Shown here: piece after piece, positions 43,936 to 52,295 of the stretch
Layout: each line of letters opens with the position of its first letter
Position numbering within the stretch: position 1 is the first letter of the stretch
Assembly: GCF_003415655.1 (NCBI RefSeq)
Contig: NZ_QRHC01000017.1
Span: 1 to 64,000 of the forward strand
DNA: 64,000 bases
Source: Vibrio maerlii
Lineage (GTDB): Bacteria > Pseudomonadota > Gammaproteobacteria > Enterobacterales > Vibrionaceae
Reading direction: 5' to 3'
The notes under the pieces: model-generated
What the model was told of the DNA's origin: nothing
Database searches by the model: none
The model's input: the letters and a program-made list of their open reading frames with translations, nothing else
Made by a program: the position numbers and the translations under genes

Positions 43936-43970
43936 AAAAATGCCACTGACTCAGTGGCGTTTTTGTTTTT
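43936..43970. terminator. Bidirectional terminator after glmU
   Basis: AAAAATGCCACTGA and TCAGTGGCGTTTTT pair with one G-T wobble and a 1-base centre, with T runs on both strands. It ends glmU and the convergent permease gene. Confidence 0.85.
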
Positions 43971-43993
43971 AAAGCTAGAATATTGAAAATAGA

Positions 43994-44734
43994 CTAGTGG
44001 CTTGGAATCGCGATGCGTTTTTCTAGCCACCTGACCGCTTGAGAAACCACGAGTATCAAAATCAGATACTCTAATACTAAGAAGGTATATATCTCGAGTG
44101 GTAAGTACTCATTAACCACCAGCTCGTTGGCTCGCCGGGTTAGGTCACTTAAGCCAATAACACTGACCAGTGAGCTCATCTTTAGTATGTAGACAAACTG
44201 ATTTCCCAGTGGAGGCAGGATCTGCCTGAATGCTTGCGGTAAGATCACTAAGCGCATCTTTTTCCATGGCCCCAATCCTAATGACTCCGCAGCTTCGTGT
44301 TGGCCTTTAGAGATCGCTTGAATTCCTCCTCGAAATACCTCTGCCATAAAGGCACTCTCTGCGATTGTTAGGGCAATAACGCCTGCCCAAAAGTGATTGA
44401 GGGAGATATCCATCAGTGTCGGCATGCCGTAGTAGACCCATAGCAATAGGACCAGCACAGGAATAGAGCGTATGACCTCGACATAGATTCGGTTAACCCA
44501 CTGCAGTGCGCGGCTTTTCGCTAACGCTAACAACGATACAAATAACCCAATCAACATCGCCAGCAGCATACTGAGTAGCGAAACCTGAATCGTTTCAGAG
44601 AAACCTGTCACCAAGAACTTGAGGTTAATTTGGCCTTGGGCTGTGGTCGGATCGAGAACATACCAACCCCATTGATAATCGCTACACCCTGTGAGCAACA
44701 AGAGTGAAAGAAGCATCAGATATCGAAATTTCAC
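43994..44734 (-). CDS. Amino-acid ABC transporter permease with lipobox-like N-terminus
   Basis: A 246-residue permease of the polar amino-acid family (HisMQ). The signature VIRSIPVLVLLLWVYYGMP and the EAA loop ESLGLGPWKKMRLVILPQA are clear, with about five membrane helices after residue 40. The N-terminus is unusual: MKFRYLMLLSLLLLTGCSDY looks like a lipoprotein signal with an LLTGC lipobox. A binding-protein gene diverges 101 bases away; no ATPase gene is adjacent, so the pair must use one encoded elsewhere. No ribosome binding site problem is seen. Substrate unknown. Confidence 0.82.
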   Translation of the reverse strand: MKFRYLMLLSLLLLTGCSDYQWGWYVLDPTTAQGQINLKFLVTGFSETIQVSLLSMLLAMLIGLFVSLLALAKSRALQWVNRIYVEVIRSIPVLVLLLWVYYGMPTLMDISLNHFWAGVIALTIAESAFMAEVFRGGIQAISKGQHEAAESLGLGPWKKMRLVILPQAFRQILPPLGNQFVYILKMSSLVSVIGLSDLTRRANELVVNEYLPLEIYTFLVLEYLILILVVSQAVRWLEKRIAIPSH

Positions 44735-44835
44735 TTATCTTTCCTAACAAAATCCATTTGTTGCTACTATGTTAACAGTGAAGTGGCATAAGTCGTTACT
44801 AATTAAAAAATATCTTAACTACAAAAGGAATTGGG

Positions 44836-45612
44836 ATGAGAAAGCTTTTTTTAGCGCTTGGGGTATGTCTACTGGCTTTTAGTCAGGTAGCTGCGGCCCA
44901 AAGCCGTTTACATGACATTTTAGATAAAGGGGTTTTGCGAGTTGGCACCACTGGGGATTGGAACCCCATGACAATGAAGGATCCGGCAACGAATAGCTAC
45001 CGAGGGTTCGACATTGATGTCACTACCGAGCTTGCTAAGGACCTTGGGGTCAAAGTGGAGTTTGTTGCCACTGACTGGAAAACTCTAGTAAACGGTGTGA
45101 CTGCCAACAAATATGACATCACCGGAAGCGCCTCACTTAATATGTCACGAGCGAAAGTGGCAGGCTACAGCCAGCCGTACTTTTATCTAGCGTTTGTGCC
45201 CGTGGTACAAAAGAAAGACTTAGAGAAGTTCTCCGATTGGAGTGACTTTGATAACGCTGAAGTTAAAGTGGCGGCTACCTTGGGTACCGTGCAAGAAAAG
45301 ATGGTGAAGGAGTTCTTCCCATCGGCGCAACATATCGTGATTGAGGCACCGGCACGAGACTTCCAAGAACTACTAGCGAAACGCGCAGATGTGTCTGTGA
45401 CCTCAAATGTTGAGGCTGCAACGCTGGTGGATAAATTTAAGCAGTTGGCGATAGTGCCAGTGAAAGAGCCACGCAAACCAACACCGATTGCGATGCTGCT
45501 TCCACAAGATGACCAAGTTTGGATTAACTACATCAATCACTGGGTTGAGTTGAAGAAGACGCAAGGATTCTTCGACCGAGTCGCAGCAAAGTGGGGACTG
45601 AAGAGCCTTTAG
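44836..45612 (+). CDS. Periplasmic amino-acid binding protein, PheC-like
   Basis: A 258-residue secreted protein with a Sec signal peptide (about residues 1-21, cut after VAA-AQS). The type 2 periplasmic-binding fold has LRVGTTGDWNPMTM, GFDIDVTTELAKDLGVKVEF and the QELLAKRADVSVTSNVEA segment, all reminiscent of cyclohexadienyl dehydratase PheC, a secreted enzyme of the same fold. It could therefore be an aromatic precursor dehydratase or a plain amino-acid binding protein. Divergence from an amino-acid permease favours transport. AAAGGAA precedes the ATG. Confidence 0.75.
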   Translation: MRKLFLALGVCLLAFSQVAAAQSRLHDILDKGVLRVGTTGDWNPMTMKDPATNSYRGFDIDVTTELAKDLGVKVEFVATDWKTLVNGVTANKYDITGSASLNMSRAKVAGYSQPYFYLAFVPVVQKKDLEKFSDWSDFDNAEVKVAATLGTVQEKMVKEFFPSAQHIVIEAPARDFQELLAKRADVSVTSNVEAATLVDKFKQLAIVPVKEPRKPTPIAMLLPQDDQVWINYINHWVELKKTQGFFDRVAAKWGLKSL

Positions 45613-45628
45613 TCAATTAGCAAACTTA

Positions 45629-45659
45629 CAAAAGCCACCTTGAGTGGCTTTTGTCCTTT
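45629..45659 (+). terminator. Terminator after the PheC-like gene
   Basis: CAAAAGCCAC and GTGGCTTTTG form a perfect 10-bp stem around CTTGA, followed by a T-rich CCTTTC stretch. It separates this gene from the diguanylate cyclase gene. Confidence 0.85.
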
Positions 45660-45784
45660 CTGAACATATACCATCTGAGGTTTGTGCCAAAAAATGGGGA
45701 AGGTTGGTTATTTTTTAGATTGTTTTCCTTTGCTGAATTGTTAATATGCAAGATGTAATTCTGTAAAGTTAGGGTGAATGAAAC

Positions 45785-47506
45785 GTGAGAATGGTTGATA
45801 GAAAGTGGCAGACACTACCCATTCTGATCTTATCGCTATCGATGTTAGTTGGGCTGTATGTCTTCTACACAACATTAGAACGCTTGGTTGTTCAGCATGA
45901 AAGTGATCGACTAGGCTCTTTGATGTCCGATGTTATTTATGAGATCCGAGAAGACAGTCATACCTTTACGCCTGGTATGGATGTCGATGATTATATCGGA
46001 GACCTTACACAGGCAAGCACAAACCTGCGTATTCAGGTGATTGCGACGGATGGTGTAGTCATTGGTGATACTGACTTATCGGATCACGCTCTATCTAATG
46101 TTGAGAACCATGGTGACCGACCTGAGGTTATCCAAGCACTAAGCGATGGTGTTGGTAGTGATGTACGTTTTAGTACCGTAACTTCTACCGATCGAATCTA
46201 TCACTCAGTTATAGAACCCGTTAATGGTACCGATTATGTGATTGTCATTTCCTCACCTATGTATCAGCTCAAACAAATGAACCTGCAACTGATGAGTATC
46301 TTGGTTGGTATGGGAGTATTGAGTGTAGGTTTTTTGGTAGCGATCTCTATCATCAGTAACCGTCAAATCAACCAAAAGGTTGAAGAAGAGCAGAAGAAGC
46401 AAGATGAGCGTATTCGCCAGCGAACTCATGAGATTGAGCTGCTGCACCGCTTAGCGAACATGCTTGCTGCGTGTAACAACATGGTCGAAGCACAGAAAAT
46501 CGTCTCTGATATCTTGCCACGTATTCTAGGTAAGGTGAATGGGAGTGTCTCTTTGATGCGCTCCTCACGTAACCAACTGATTACCCAATTAGACTGGGGA
46601 GAAGCGTGGCCAGGTAGCGTAACCTTCGCCCCTGATGAGTGTTGGTCACTGCGTAAAGGCCGTGTTCATCAGTCGAACAATGAGTTTCACACATTGAGCT
46701 GTGCTCATATGCAAGATATCGAGCACAACCAAACACTATGTATTCCATTGACTGCTCACGGTAATACCATAGGTATCATGCACCTTTATTTTGGTCAGGG
46801 TGACATCGAGATAGACCCGATCACTGAGCAGCTGGCCTTTAGCGTTGCAGAGCACCTTGGTCTAGCGTTAGCGAATCTAAGCCTACAAGAGAAACTGCGT
46901 TCACAAGCATTGAGCGACCCACTAACAGGTCTATTCAACCGCCGCTTCTTCGAACAGAAACTGGCTGAGCTCACCATGAACTCAAGCAGTAATGATTATG
47001 AAGTGTCGCTCTTGATGCTCGATCTTGACCACTTCAAGCGATTCAACGACAACTTTGGTCATGATGCTGGTGATTACGTTCTTAAAGAGATCAGTTCACT
47101 GCTTAAGAACTCAGTCAAAGATGATGAGGTTGCATTCCGTCTTGGTGGTGAAGAACTTGCGATTCTTCTGCCTAGCTATGATGTTGAAGCTGCGACACTA
47201 TTTGCTGAGCAAATCTGTCAGGAGGTACGTGGTATGCATCTAGAACACAAGGGATTGTCTCTGGGACAGTTGGGTGTCTCTATTGGTGTTTCTACTTTCC
47301 CACAACCCGCGTCGGACTCTGAATCCTTGATTAAGATGGCGGATAAGGCGCTGTATATGGCGAAAGACCTGGGTCGTAGCCGAGTGGTTAATCATCTCCA
47401 ATATAAACATTCTAAGACTGATGCAGAGCTTTTAGAGCTTGAGTTGGCTGAGTTTATGTCTTCAACACAAGATGATGTGATTGTAGAAGAGGTGAAGGAA
47501 GCCTGA
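45785..47506 (+). CDS. Membrane-bound diguanylate cyclase (GAF-GGDEF)
   Basis: A 573-residue protein that would make cyclic di-GMP from two GTP. It has an N-terminal helix (about 10-30), an extracytoplasmic sensor region (about 35-165), a second helix (about 168-190), a short coiled coil, a GAF-like domain (about 220-370) and a GGDEF domain (about 375-550). The domain opens DPLTGLFNRRFF, and the active site is RLGGEEL (about 453), which keeps the GGEE(L/F) pattern. The residues at the inhibitory-site position read KDDE, not RxxD, so product inhibition may be absent. The start is GTG (an ATG follows two codons later). The ligand of the sensor is unknown. Confidence 0.9.
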   Translation: MRMVDRKWQTLPILILSLSMLVGLYVFYTTLERLVVQHESDRLGSLMSDVIYEIREDSHTFTPGMDVDDYIGDLTQASTNLRIQVIATDGVVIGDTDLSDHALSNVENHGDRPEVIQALSDGVGSDVRFSTVTSTDRIYHSVIEPVNGTDYVIVISSPMYQLKQMNLQLMSILVGMGVLSVGFLVAISIISNRQINQKVEEEQKKQDERIRQRTHEIELLHRLANMLAACNNMVEAQKIVSDILPRILGKVNGSVSLMRSSRNQLITQLDWGEAWPGSVTFAPDECWSLRKGRVHQSNNEFHTLSCAHMQDIEHNQTLCIPLTAHGNTIGIMHLYFGQGDIEIDPITEQLAFSVAEHLGLALANLSLQEKLRSQALSDPLTGLFNRRFFEQKLAELTMNSSSNDYEVSLLMLDLDHFKRFNDNFGHDAGDYVLKEISSLLKNSVKDDEVAFRLGGEELAILLPSYDVEAATLFAEQICQEVRGMHLEHKGLSLGQLGVSIGVSTFPQPASDSESLIKMADKALYMAKDLGRSRVVNHLQYKHSKTDAELLELELAEFMSSTQDDVIVEEVKEA

Positions 47507-47533
47507 TTGTTTTAGGATGGGACAAATTAAACT

Positions 47534-47565
47534 AAAAAAGGAACCGCAATTGTGGTTCCTTTTTC
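47534..47565. terminator. Bidirectional terminator between the cyclase gene and ilvA
   Basis: AAAGGAACC and GGTTCCTTT pair around GCAATTGT, with A and T runs on both sides. It ends the convergent diguanylate cyclase and ilvGMEDA transcripts. Confidence 0.88.
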
Positions 47566-47605
47566 GTTTTCGCTGCGTGTTATCTGTTATGGGGTGATAT
47601 CAGTT

Positions 47606-49153
47606 TTAAGATAAGAAGAATTGATAGGACGGGTTGTCCGTTTCATCTTTACATTGATAACCAAGCTCTAATAGATGTGCTGAGAAGCGACTTAAATCGG
47701 CTTCATCAAGTTCAAATCCACAGAGCACGCGGCCATAATCGGCACCGTGATTACGGTAGTTGAACAGGCTGATATTCCAGTGTGTACCTAATGTACTTAG
47801 GAACTTGAGTAGCGCACCTGGATATTCAGGAAACTCGAAGCTGTACAAACGCTCTTTTAATGGCTTAGAGGGTTTACCACCAATCATGTAGCGTACGTGC
47901 AGTTTCGCCATTTCATCATCAGACAGGTCTACCACCGGGTAGCCACCTTCGCGAAGGTCATGAATGATGTTATCCAGCTCTTCTTGACCACCTTGCAGGC
48001 GTACACCAACAAAGATGTTTGCTAACTCATCGTCGTTGTAGCGGTAGTTAAACTCTGTCACCGCTCGACCACCAATGATGTGGCAAAACTCGAAAAATGC
48101 ACCTTGACGCTCTGGGATCGTCACAGCCAGTAGGCCCTCACGTTTTTCACCTAGCTCACAGCGCTCTGAAACGTAGCGTAAGCCATGGAAGTTGGTATTA
48201 GCACCAGATAGCACTGTGCCCAACTGTTTGCCCTCTAGCGCGTTCTGCTCGGCGAATTTCTTTAGCCCCGCTAATGCTAAAGCTCCCGAAGGTTCAGCAA
48301 TGGCTCGCGTGTCCTCAAAGATATCTTTGACCGCAGCGCAGATCTCATCGCTTGAAACTGCAATATGGCCATCAATGAACTCTTGGCAAAGACGGAAGGT
48401 TTCTTCACCAATGCGTTTTACTGCGACACCATCGGCAAACATGCTGACTTGATCGAGTACCACTGGCTCACCTGCATCGAGCGCAGCTTTCAGACAAGAT
48501 GAGTCTTCTGGCTCAACCGCAATCACTTTGATCTCTGGCATTAACTGCTTTACGAGAACCGCCACACCAGCGGCTAATCCGCCACCGCCAACCGGTACAA
48601 AAATATAGTCGAGATGACCATTTTGCTGCAGCATTTCCATCCCGATCGTACCTTGGCCTGCAATCACCAATGGGTGATCGAATGGAGGTACGAAGGTATA
48701 ACCATGCTCTGCTGACAAGCGCTCAGCTTCTGCTTTGGCTTCATCGAAGTTGCTGCCATGCAGTACCACAATACCGCCAAAGCCACGAACCGCTTCAACT
48801 TTGATATCAGGGGTCGTCTTAGGCATCACTATGGTTGTTTTGATGCCTAGCTTAGTGCCAGAGAGCGCCATACCTTGCGCATGGTTACCTGCAGAGGCTG
48901 CGATAACACCCGCGGCCTTCTGTTCATCTGATAAGCTCGACACCATGTTATAGGCGCCACGTAGCTTAAATGAGTGCACAGGCTGACGGTCTTCTCGTTT
49001 GAGTTGTACTTGGTTATTGATACGTTCAGAAAGGCGAGGCATCTCCTGAAGAGGAGTGACCGTTGCTACTTCATAGACTGGAGCTCGAAGAATTTGGCGC
49101 AGATAATCTGCGCCAGATTGAGTTCCCTTATTCGCTGATAGGGTCTCGGTCAT
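47606..49153 (-). CDS. ilvA: Biosynthetic threonine deaminase IlvA
   Basis: This 515-residue PLP enzyme converts threonine to 2-oxobutanoate, the first committed step to isoleucine. The PLP lysine is in HSFKLRGAYNM (about residue 62), and SAGNHAQGMAL and PVGGGGLAAGVA are the catalytic-domain motifs. Two ACT-like regulatory domains occupy the last 180 residues (LYSFEFPEYPGALLKFL in the second), which makes it the isoleucine-inhibited biosynthetic form. The length equals E. coli IlvA (514). It is the last gene of ilvGMEDA, 3 bases after ilvD. Confidence 0.97.
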   Translation of the reverse strand: MTETLSANKGTQSGADYLRQILRAPVYEVATVTPLQEMPRLSERINNQVQLKREDRQPVHSFKLRGAYNMVSSLSDEQKAAGVIAASAGNHAQGMALSGTKLGIKTTIVMPKTTPDIKVEAVRGFGGIVVLHGSNFDEAKAEAERLSAEHGYTFVPPFDHPLVIAGQGTIGMEMLQQNGHLDYIFVPVGGGGLAAGVAVLVKQLMPEIKVIAVEPEDSSCLKAALDAGEPVVLDQVSMFADGVAVKRIGEETFRLCQEFIDGHIAVSSDEICAAVKDIFEDTRAIAEPSGALALAGLKKFAEQNALEGKQLGTVLSGANTNFHGLRYVSERCELGEKREGLLAVTIPERQGAFFEFCHIIGGRAVTEFNYRYNDDELANIFVGVRLQGGQEELDNIIHDLREGGYPVVDLSDDEMAKLHVRYMIGGKPSKPLKERLYSFEFPEYPGALLKFLSTLGTHWNISLFNYRNHGADYGRVLCGFELDEADLSRFSAHLLELGYQCKDETDNPSYQFFLS

Positions 49154-49156
49154 AAG

Positions 49157-50998
49157 CTAGCCCTCTAGCTTAGATTTGTCTCGTACAGCACCCTTATCTG
49201 CACTTGTTGCCATGCTTGCGTAGGCTTTCAGTGCGAAGGATACTTCGCGTTGACGATCGACTGGTTTCCAACCGAGCTCGTCTTGCTTTGCTCGGCGTGC
49301 AGCCATTTCATCGTCAGAGATTTCCAGTGAGATGCTACGGTTTGGAATGTCGATTGCGATGATATCGCCATCTTTTACCAGACCAATAGCTCCGCCGTTT
49401 GCGGCCTCTGGAGATGCGTGACCAATCGATAGACCCGATGTACCACCGGAGAAACGGCCATCAGTAAGAAGTGCGCACTCTTTACCCAGTCCCATTGATT
49501 TCAGGTATGTCGTTGGGTACAGCATTTCTTGCATGCCTGGGCCGCCTTTAGGGCCTTCGTAGCGGATGATAACCACATCGCCGGCTTTCACTTTGCCGCC
49601 TAAAATGCCATCTACCGCATCTTCTTGGCTCTCAAATACCACGGCAGGGCCAGTAAACTTGAGAATGCTTTCATCAACGCCCGCAGTCTTAACGATACAG
49701 CCATCAAGTGCAATGTTACCAGACAGTACTGCTAGGCCACCTTCTTGGCTAAAGGCATTTTCTTTGGTGCGGATACAACCATCTACGCGGTCATCATCTA
49801 AACGATCCCAGCGGCAATCTTGCGAGAAGGCTTGCGTAGTGCGGATTCCAGCAGGGCCTGCACGGAAGAACTTCAACACTTCTTCATCTTCGGTTTGGAT
49901 GATGTCGTATTGTGCCAGTTGTTCTTTCATTGAAAGACCTAGTACCGTGCGCGCTTCATTGTGCAATAGGCCAGCACGGTCTAGTTCACCAAGGATAGCC
50001 ATCACACCACCAGCGCGGTGAACGTCTTCCATGTGATATTTCTGAGTTGATGGTGCCACCTTACATAGGTGAGGAACCTGACGAGATAGACGGTCGATAT
50101 CTTCCATATCGAAGTCTACTTCGCCTTCTTGCGCTGCAGCTAATAGGTGAAGGATGGTGTTGGTTGAACCACCCATTGCGATATCCAGCGCCATTGCGTT
50201 TTCAAACGCATCAAAGGTCGCGATATTGCGTGGCAGTGCAGATTCATCATCTTGCTCATAGTAACGACGAGTCAGTTCAACAATGCGACGACCTGCGTTG
50301 AGGAATAGTGCTTCACGGTCTGCGTGAGTCGCTAACATAGAGCCGTTACCTGGCTGAGAGAGACCTAGCGCTTCGGTCAAACAGTTCATAGAGTTTGCTG
50401 TGAACATACCTGAGCAAGAGCCACAAGTAGGGCAGGCACTGCGTTCGATCTGCTCGCTTTGCTCGTCGGAAACTTTCGGGTCAGCGCCTTGGATCATGGC
50501 ATCAACAAGATCGAGCTTGATGATCTGATCAGAAAGCTTGGTTTTACCCGCTTCCATTGGGCCACCAGACACAAAGATCACTGGGATATTAAGACGCATT
50601 GACGCCATCAGCATTCCCGGAGTGATTTTGTCACAGTTGGAGATACATACCATTGCATCGGCACAGTGAGCATTCACCATGTATTCCACTGAGTCGGCAA
50701 TCAGTTCACGTGATGGCAGCGAGTAAAGCATACCGCCATGACCCATTGCGATACCGTCATCGACCGCGATGGTGTTGAATTCTTTGGCGATACCGCCTGC
50801 TTTCTCAATTTCGCGCGCTACCAGTTGTCCCATATCTTTTAGGTGAACGTGTCCTGGTACGAACTGAGTGAATGAGTTTACAACGGCAATGATTGGCTTG
50901 CCGAAGTCTTCGTCTTTAACACCCGTTGCTCGCCATAACGCACGAGCACCCGCCATGTTACGACCATGAGTTGTGGTTGCTGATCTATATTTAGGCAT
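49157..50998 (-). CDS. ilvD: Dihydroxy-acid dehydratase IlvD
   Basis: This 613-residue iron-sulfur enzyme dehydrates dihydroxy-isovalerate and dihydroxy-methylvalerate to the 2-keto acids for valine and isoleucine. Cluster-ligand cysteines lie in CISNCDKITPGM and CPTCGSCSGMFTANSMNCL, and TDGRFSGGTSGLSIGH is the C-terminal signature. The length equals E. coli IlvD (616). It lies between ilvE and ilvA in the operon. Confidence 0.97.
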   Translation of the reverse strand: MPKYRSATTTHGRNMAGARALWRATGVKDEDFGKPIIAVVNSFTQFVPGHVHLKDMGQLVAREIEKAGGIAKEFNTIAVDDGIAMGHGGMLYSLPSRELIADSVEYMVNAHCADAMVCISNCDKITPGMLMASMRLNIPVIFVSGGPMEAGKTKLSDQIIKLDLVDAMIQGADPKVSDEQSEQIERSACPTCGSCSGMFTANSMNCLTEALGLSQPGNGSMLATHADREALFLNAGRRIVELTRRYYEQDDESALPRNIATFDAFENAMALDIAMGGSTNTILHLLAAAQEGEVDFDMEDIDRLSRQVPHLCKVAPSTQKYHMEDVHRAGGVMAILGELDRAGLLHNEARTVLGLSMKEQLAQYDIIQTEDEEVLKFFRAGPAGIRTTQAFSQDCRWDRLDDDRVDGCIRTKENAFSQEGGLAVLSGNIALDGCIVKTAGVDESILKFTGPAVVFESQEDAVDGILGGKVKAGDVVIIRYEGPKGGPGMQEMLYPTTYLKSMGLGKECALLTDGRFSGGTSGLSIGHASPEAANGGAIGLVKDGDIIAIDIPNRSISLEISDDEMAARRAKQDELGWKPVDRQREVSFALKAYASMATSADKGAVRDKSKLEG

Positions 50999-51025
50999 CT
51001 TACTTCTTCCTTATTTGCCAGTGCG

Positions 51026-51988
51026 TTATGCTTGGTTCTCTGCAGCTGAATCGCTTGTTGGGTACACGTAATCTAACCAGCCCCACTTATCCTCAGTGGT
51101 GCCGTTAAATAGGCCAAAGTAAAGCTCTTGCATTACCTTAGTGATTGGGCCGCGTTTGCCTTCGCCCACTTCAATCTTGTCGATAGAGCGAACTGGGACG
51201 ATTTCTGCTGCTGTACCCGTCATGAAGACTTCGTCTGCTAGGTAAAGCGCTTCACGAGCGATGTTTGCTTCGCGAACCTCATAGCCTCTGTCTTTTGCTA
51301 GCGTCATGATTGAGTCGCGTGTGATACCCGGTAGGATCGCACTCGTGGCTGGTGGTGTAGTGATGACGCCATCTTTAACAACAAAGATATTCTCACCGGC
51401 ACCTTCCGATAGGTAGCCATCAACGCTTAGTGCAATACCTTCATCGTAACCGTGGCGTCGAGCTTCACCACCAACCAGTAGTGAAGATAGGTAGTTACCA
51501 CCAGCTTTAGCTGCTGTAGGGATTGTGTTTGGTGCTGCACGGTTCCAGCTTGAGATCATTGCATCTACGCCATTCTCAAGAGCTTCTTCACCTAGGTATG
51601 ACCCCCAAGGGAACGCAGCAATGATTAACTCCATTTCCGTGCCTTCAGGTGGACATACACCGAGGCCGACATTGCCAACGAAACCAAGTGGACGAATGTA
51701 TGCCGATTCCAGTTTGTTTTGGCGCAGAGTTTCACGCGTCGCTTCCATGATCTCTTCTTCCGTGTACGGAATTGGGAAGCGATAGATTTTTGCTGAATCT
51801 TTTAGGCGCTTAGCGTGTTCTGGGTGGCGAAAAACCACTGGGCCTTTGGGCGTGTTGTAACAACGAACACCCTCAAAAACAGAAGTACCGTAGTGCATCG
51901 CATGAGTTAGGACGTGGACATTGGCCTCACCCCAAGGAACCATTTCACCATTAAACCAAATGTAATCTGCTGTTCTCTTGTTGCTCAT
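51026..51988 (-). CDS. ilvE: Branched-chain amino-acid aminotransferase IlvE
   Basis: This 320-residue class IV PLP aminotransferase makes the final step to valine, isoleucine and leucine. YIWFNGEMVPW near the start, HYGTSVFEGVRCY and the PLP-lysine region ANTIPTAAKAGGNYLSS are family features, with the EVFMTGTAAEIVPV segment near the C-terminus. It is slightly longer than E. coli IlvE (309) owing to a short C-terminal tail. GGAAGACAG precedes the ATG. It follows ilvM by 11 bases. Confidence 0.96.
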   Translation of the reverse strand: MSNKRTADYIWFNGEMVPWGEANVHVLTHAMHYGTSVFEGVRCYNTPKGPVVFRHPEHAKRLKDSAKIYRFPIPYTEEEIMEATRETLRQNKLESAYIRPLGFVGNVGLGVCPPEGTEMELIIAAFPWGSYLGEEALENGVDAMISSWNRAAPNTIPTAAKAGGNYLSSLLVGGEARRHGYDEGIALSVDGYLSEGAGENIFVVKDGVITTPPATSAILPGITRDSIMTLAKDRGYEVREANIAREALYLADEVFMTGTAAEIVPVRSIDKIEVGEGKRGPITKVMQELYFGLFNGTTEDKWGWLDYVYPTSDSAAENQA

Positions 51989-51999
51989 CGCTGTCTTCC

Positions 52000-52284
52000 T
52001 TATGCGTTCACTTTGTGTTGTAGGTTGTTGTTCGGGAGTTCGTTGTTGTTGATCTTGATAACATCAACACTGATCACGTCCCAAAGTTTTTCAATTTGAT
52101 TAGTTAAGAATGAGATTGGTCGGTCGCTATCGACAATAATCTCTACGCTGGCAATCTTGCTGTCATGATTCTGAGTGCCAGCCACTTGCTTAACGATAAA
52201 TCCACGGTGACGAACTACGCGCAATACGCGCTCTAGAAGTACCGGCTTATCGTCCGCTTTGATGTCTAATAAATATCTTTCCAT
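52000..52284 (-). CDS. ilvM: Acetolactate synthase II small subunit IlvM
   Basis: A 94-residue ACT-domain regulatory subunit for IlvG. The ERVLRVVRHRGFIVKQVAG segment and DSDRPISFLTNQIEKLWDV are typical, with the usual one-domain length of IlvM (87) rather than the two-domain IlvH form. It pairs with IlvG, encoded 11 bases upstream in the operon, and stabilises the TPP-dependent catalytic subunit. Confidence 0.93.
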   Translation of the reverse strand: MERYLLDIKADDKPVLLERVLRVVRHRGFIVKQVAGTQNHDSKIASVEIIVDSDRPISFLTNQIEKLWDVISVDVIKINNNELPNNNLQHKVNA

Positions 52285-52295
52285 GAAACCATCTC

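Noticed and set aside
44100..44113. GTAAGTACTCAT in the permease gene considered as an SlmA site
   Set aside because: It differs from GTGAGTACTCAC at two positions and lies in coding sequence, so the evidence is too weak.
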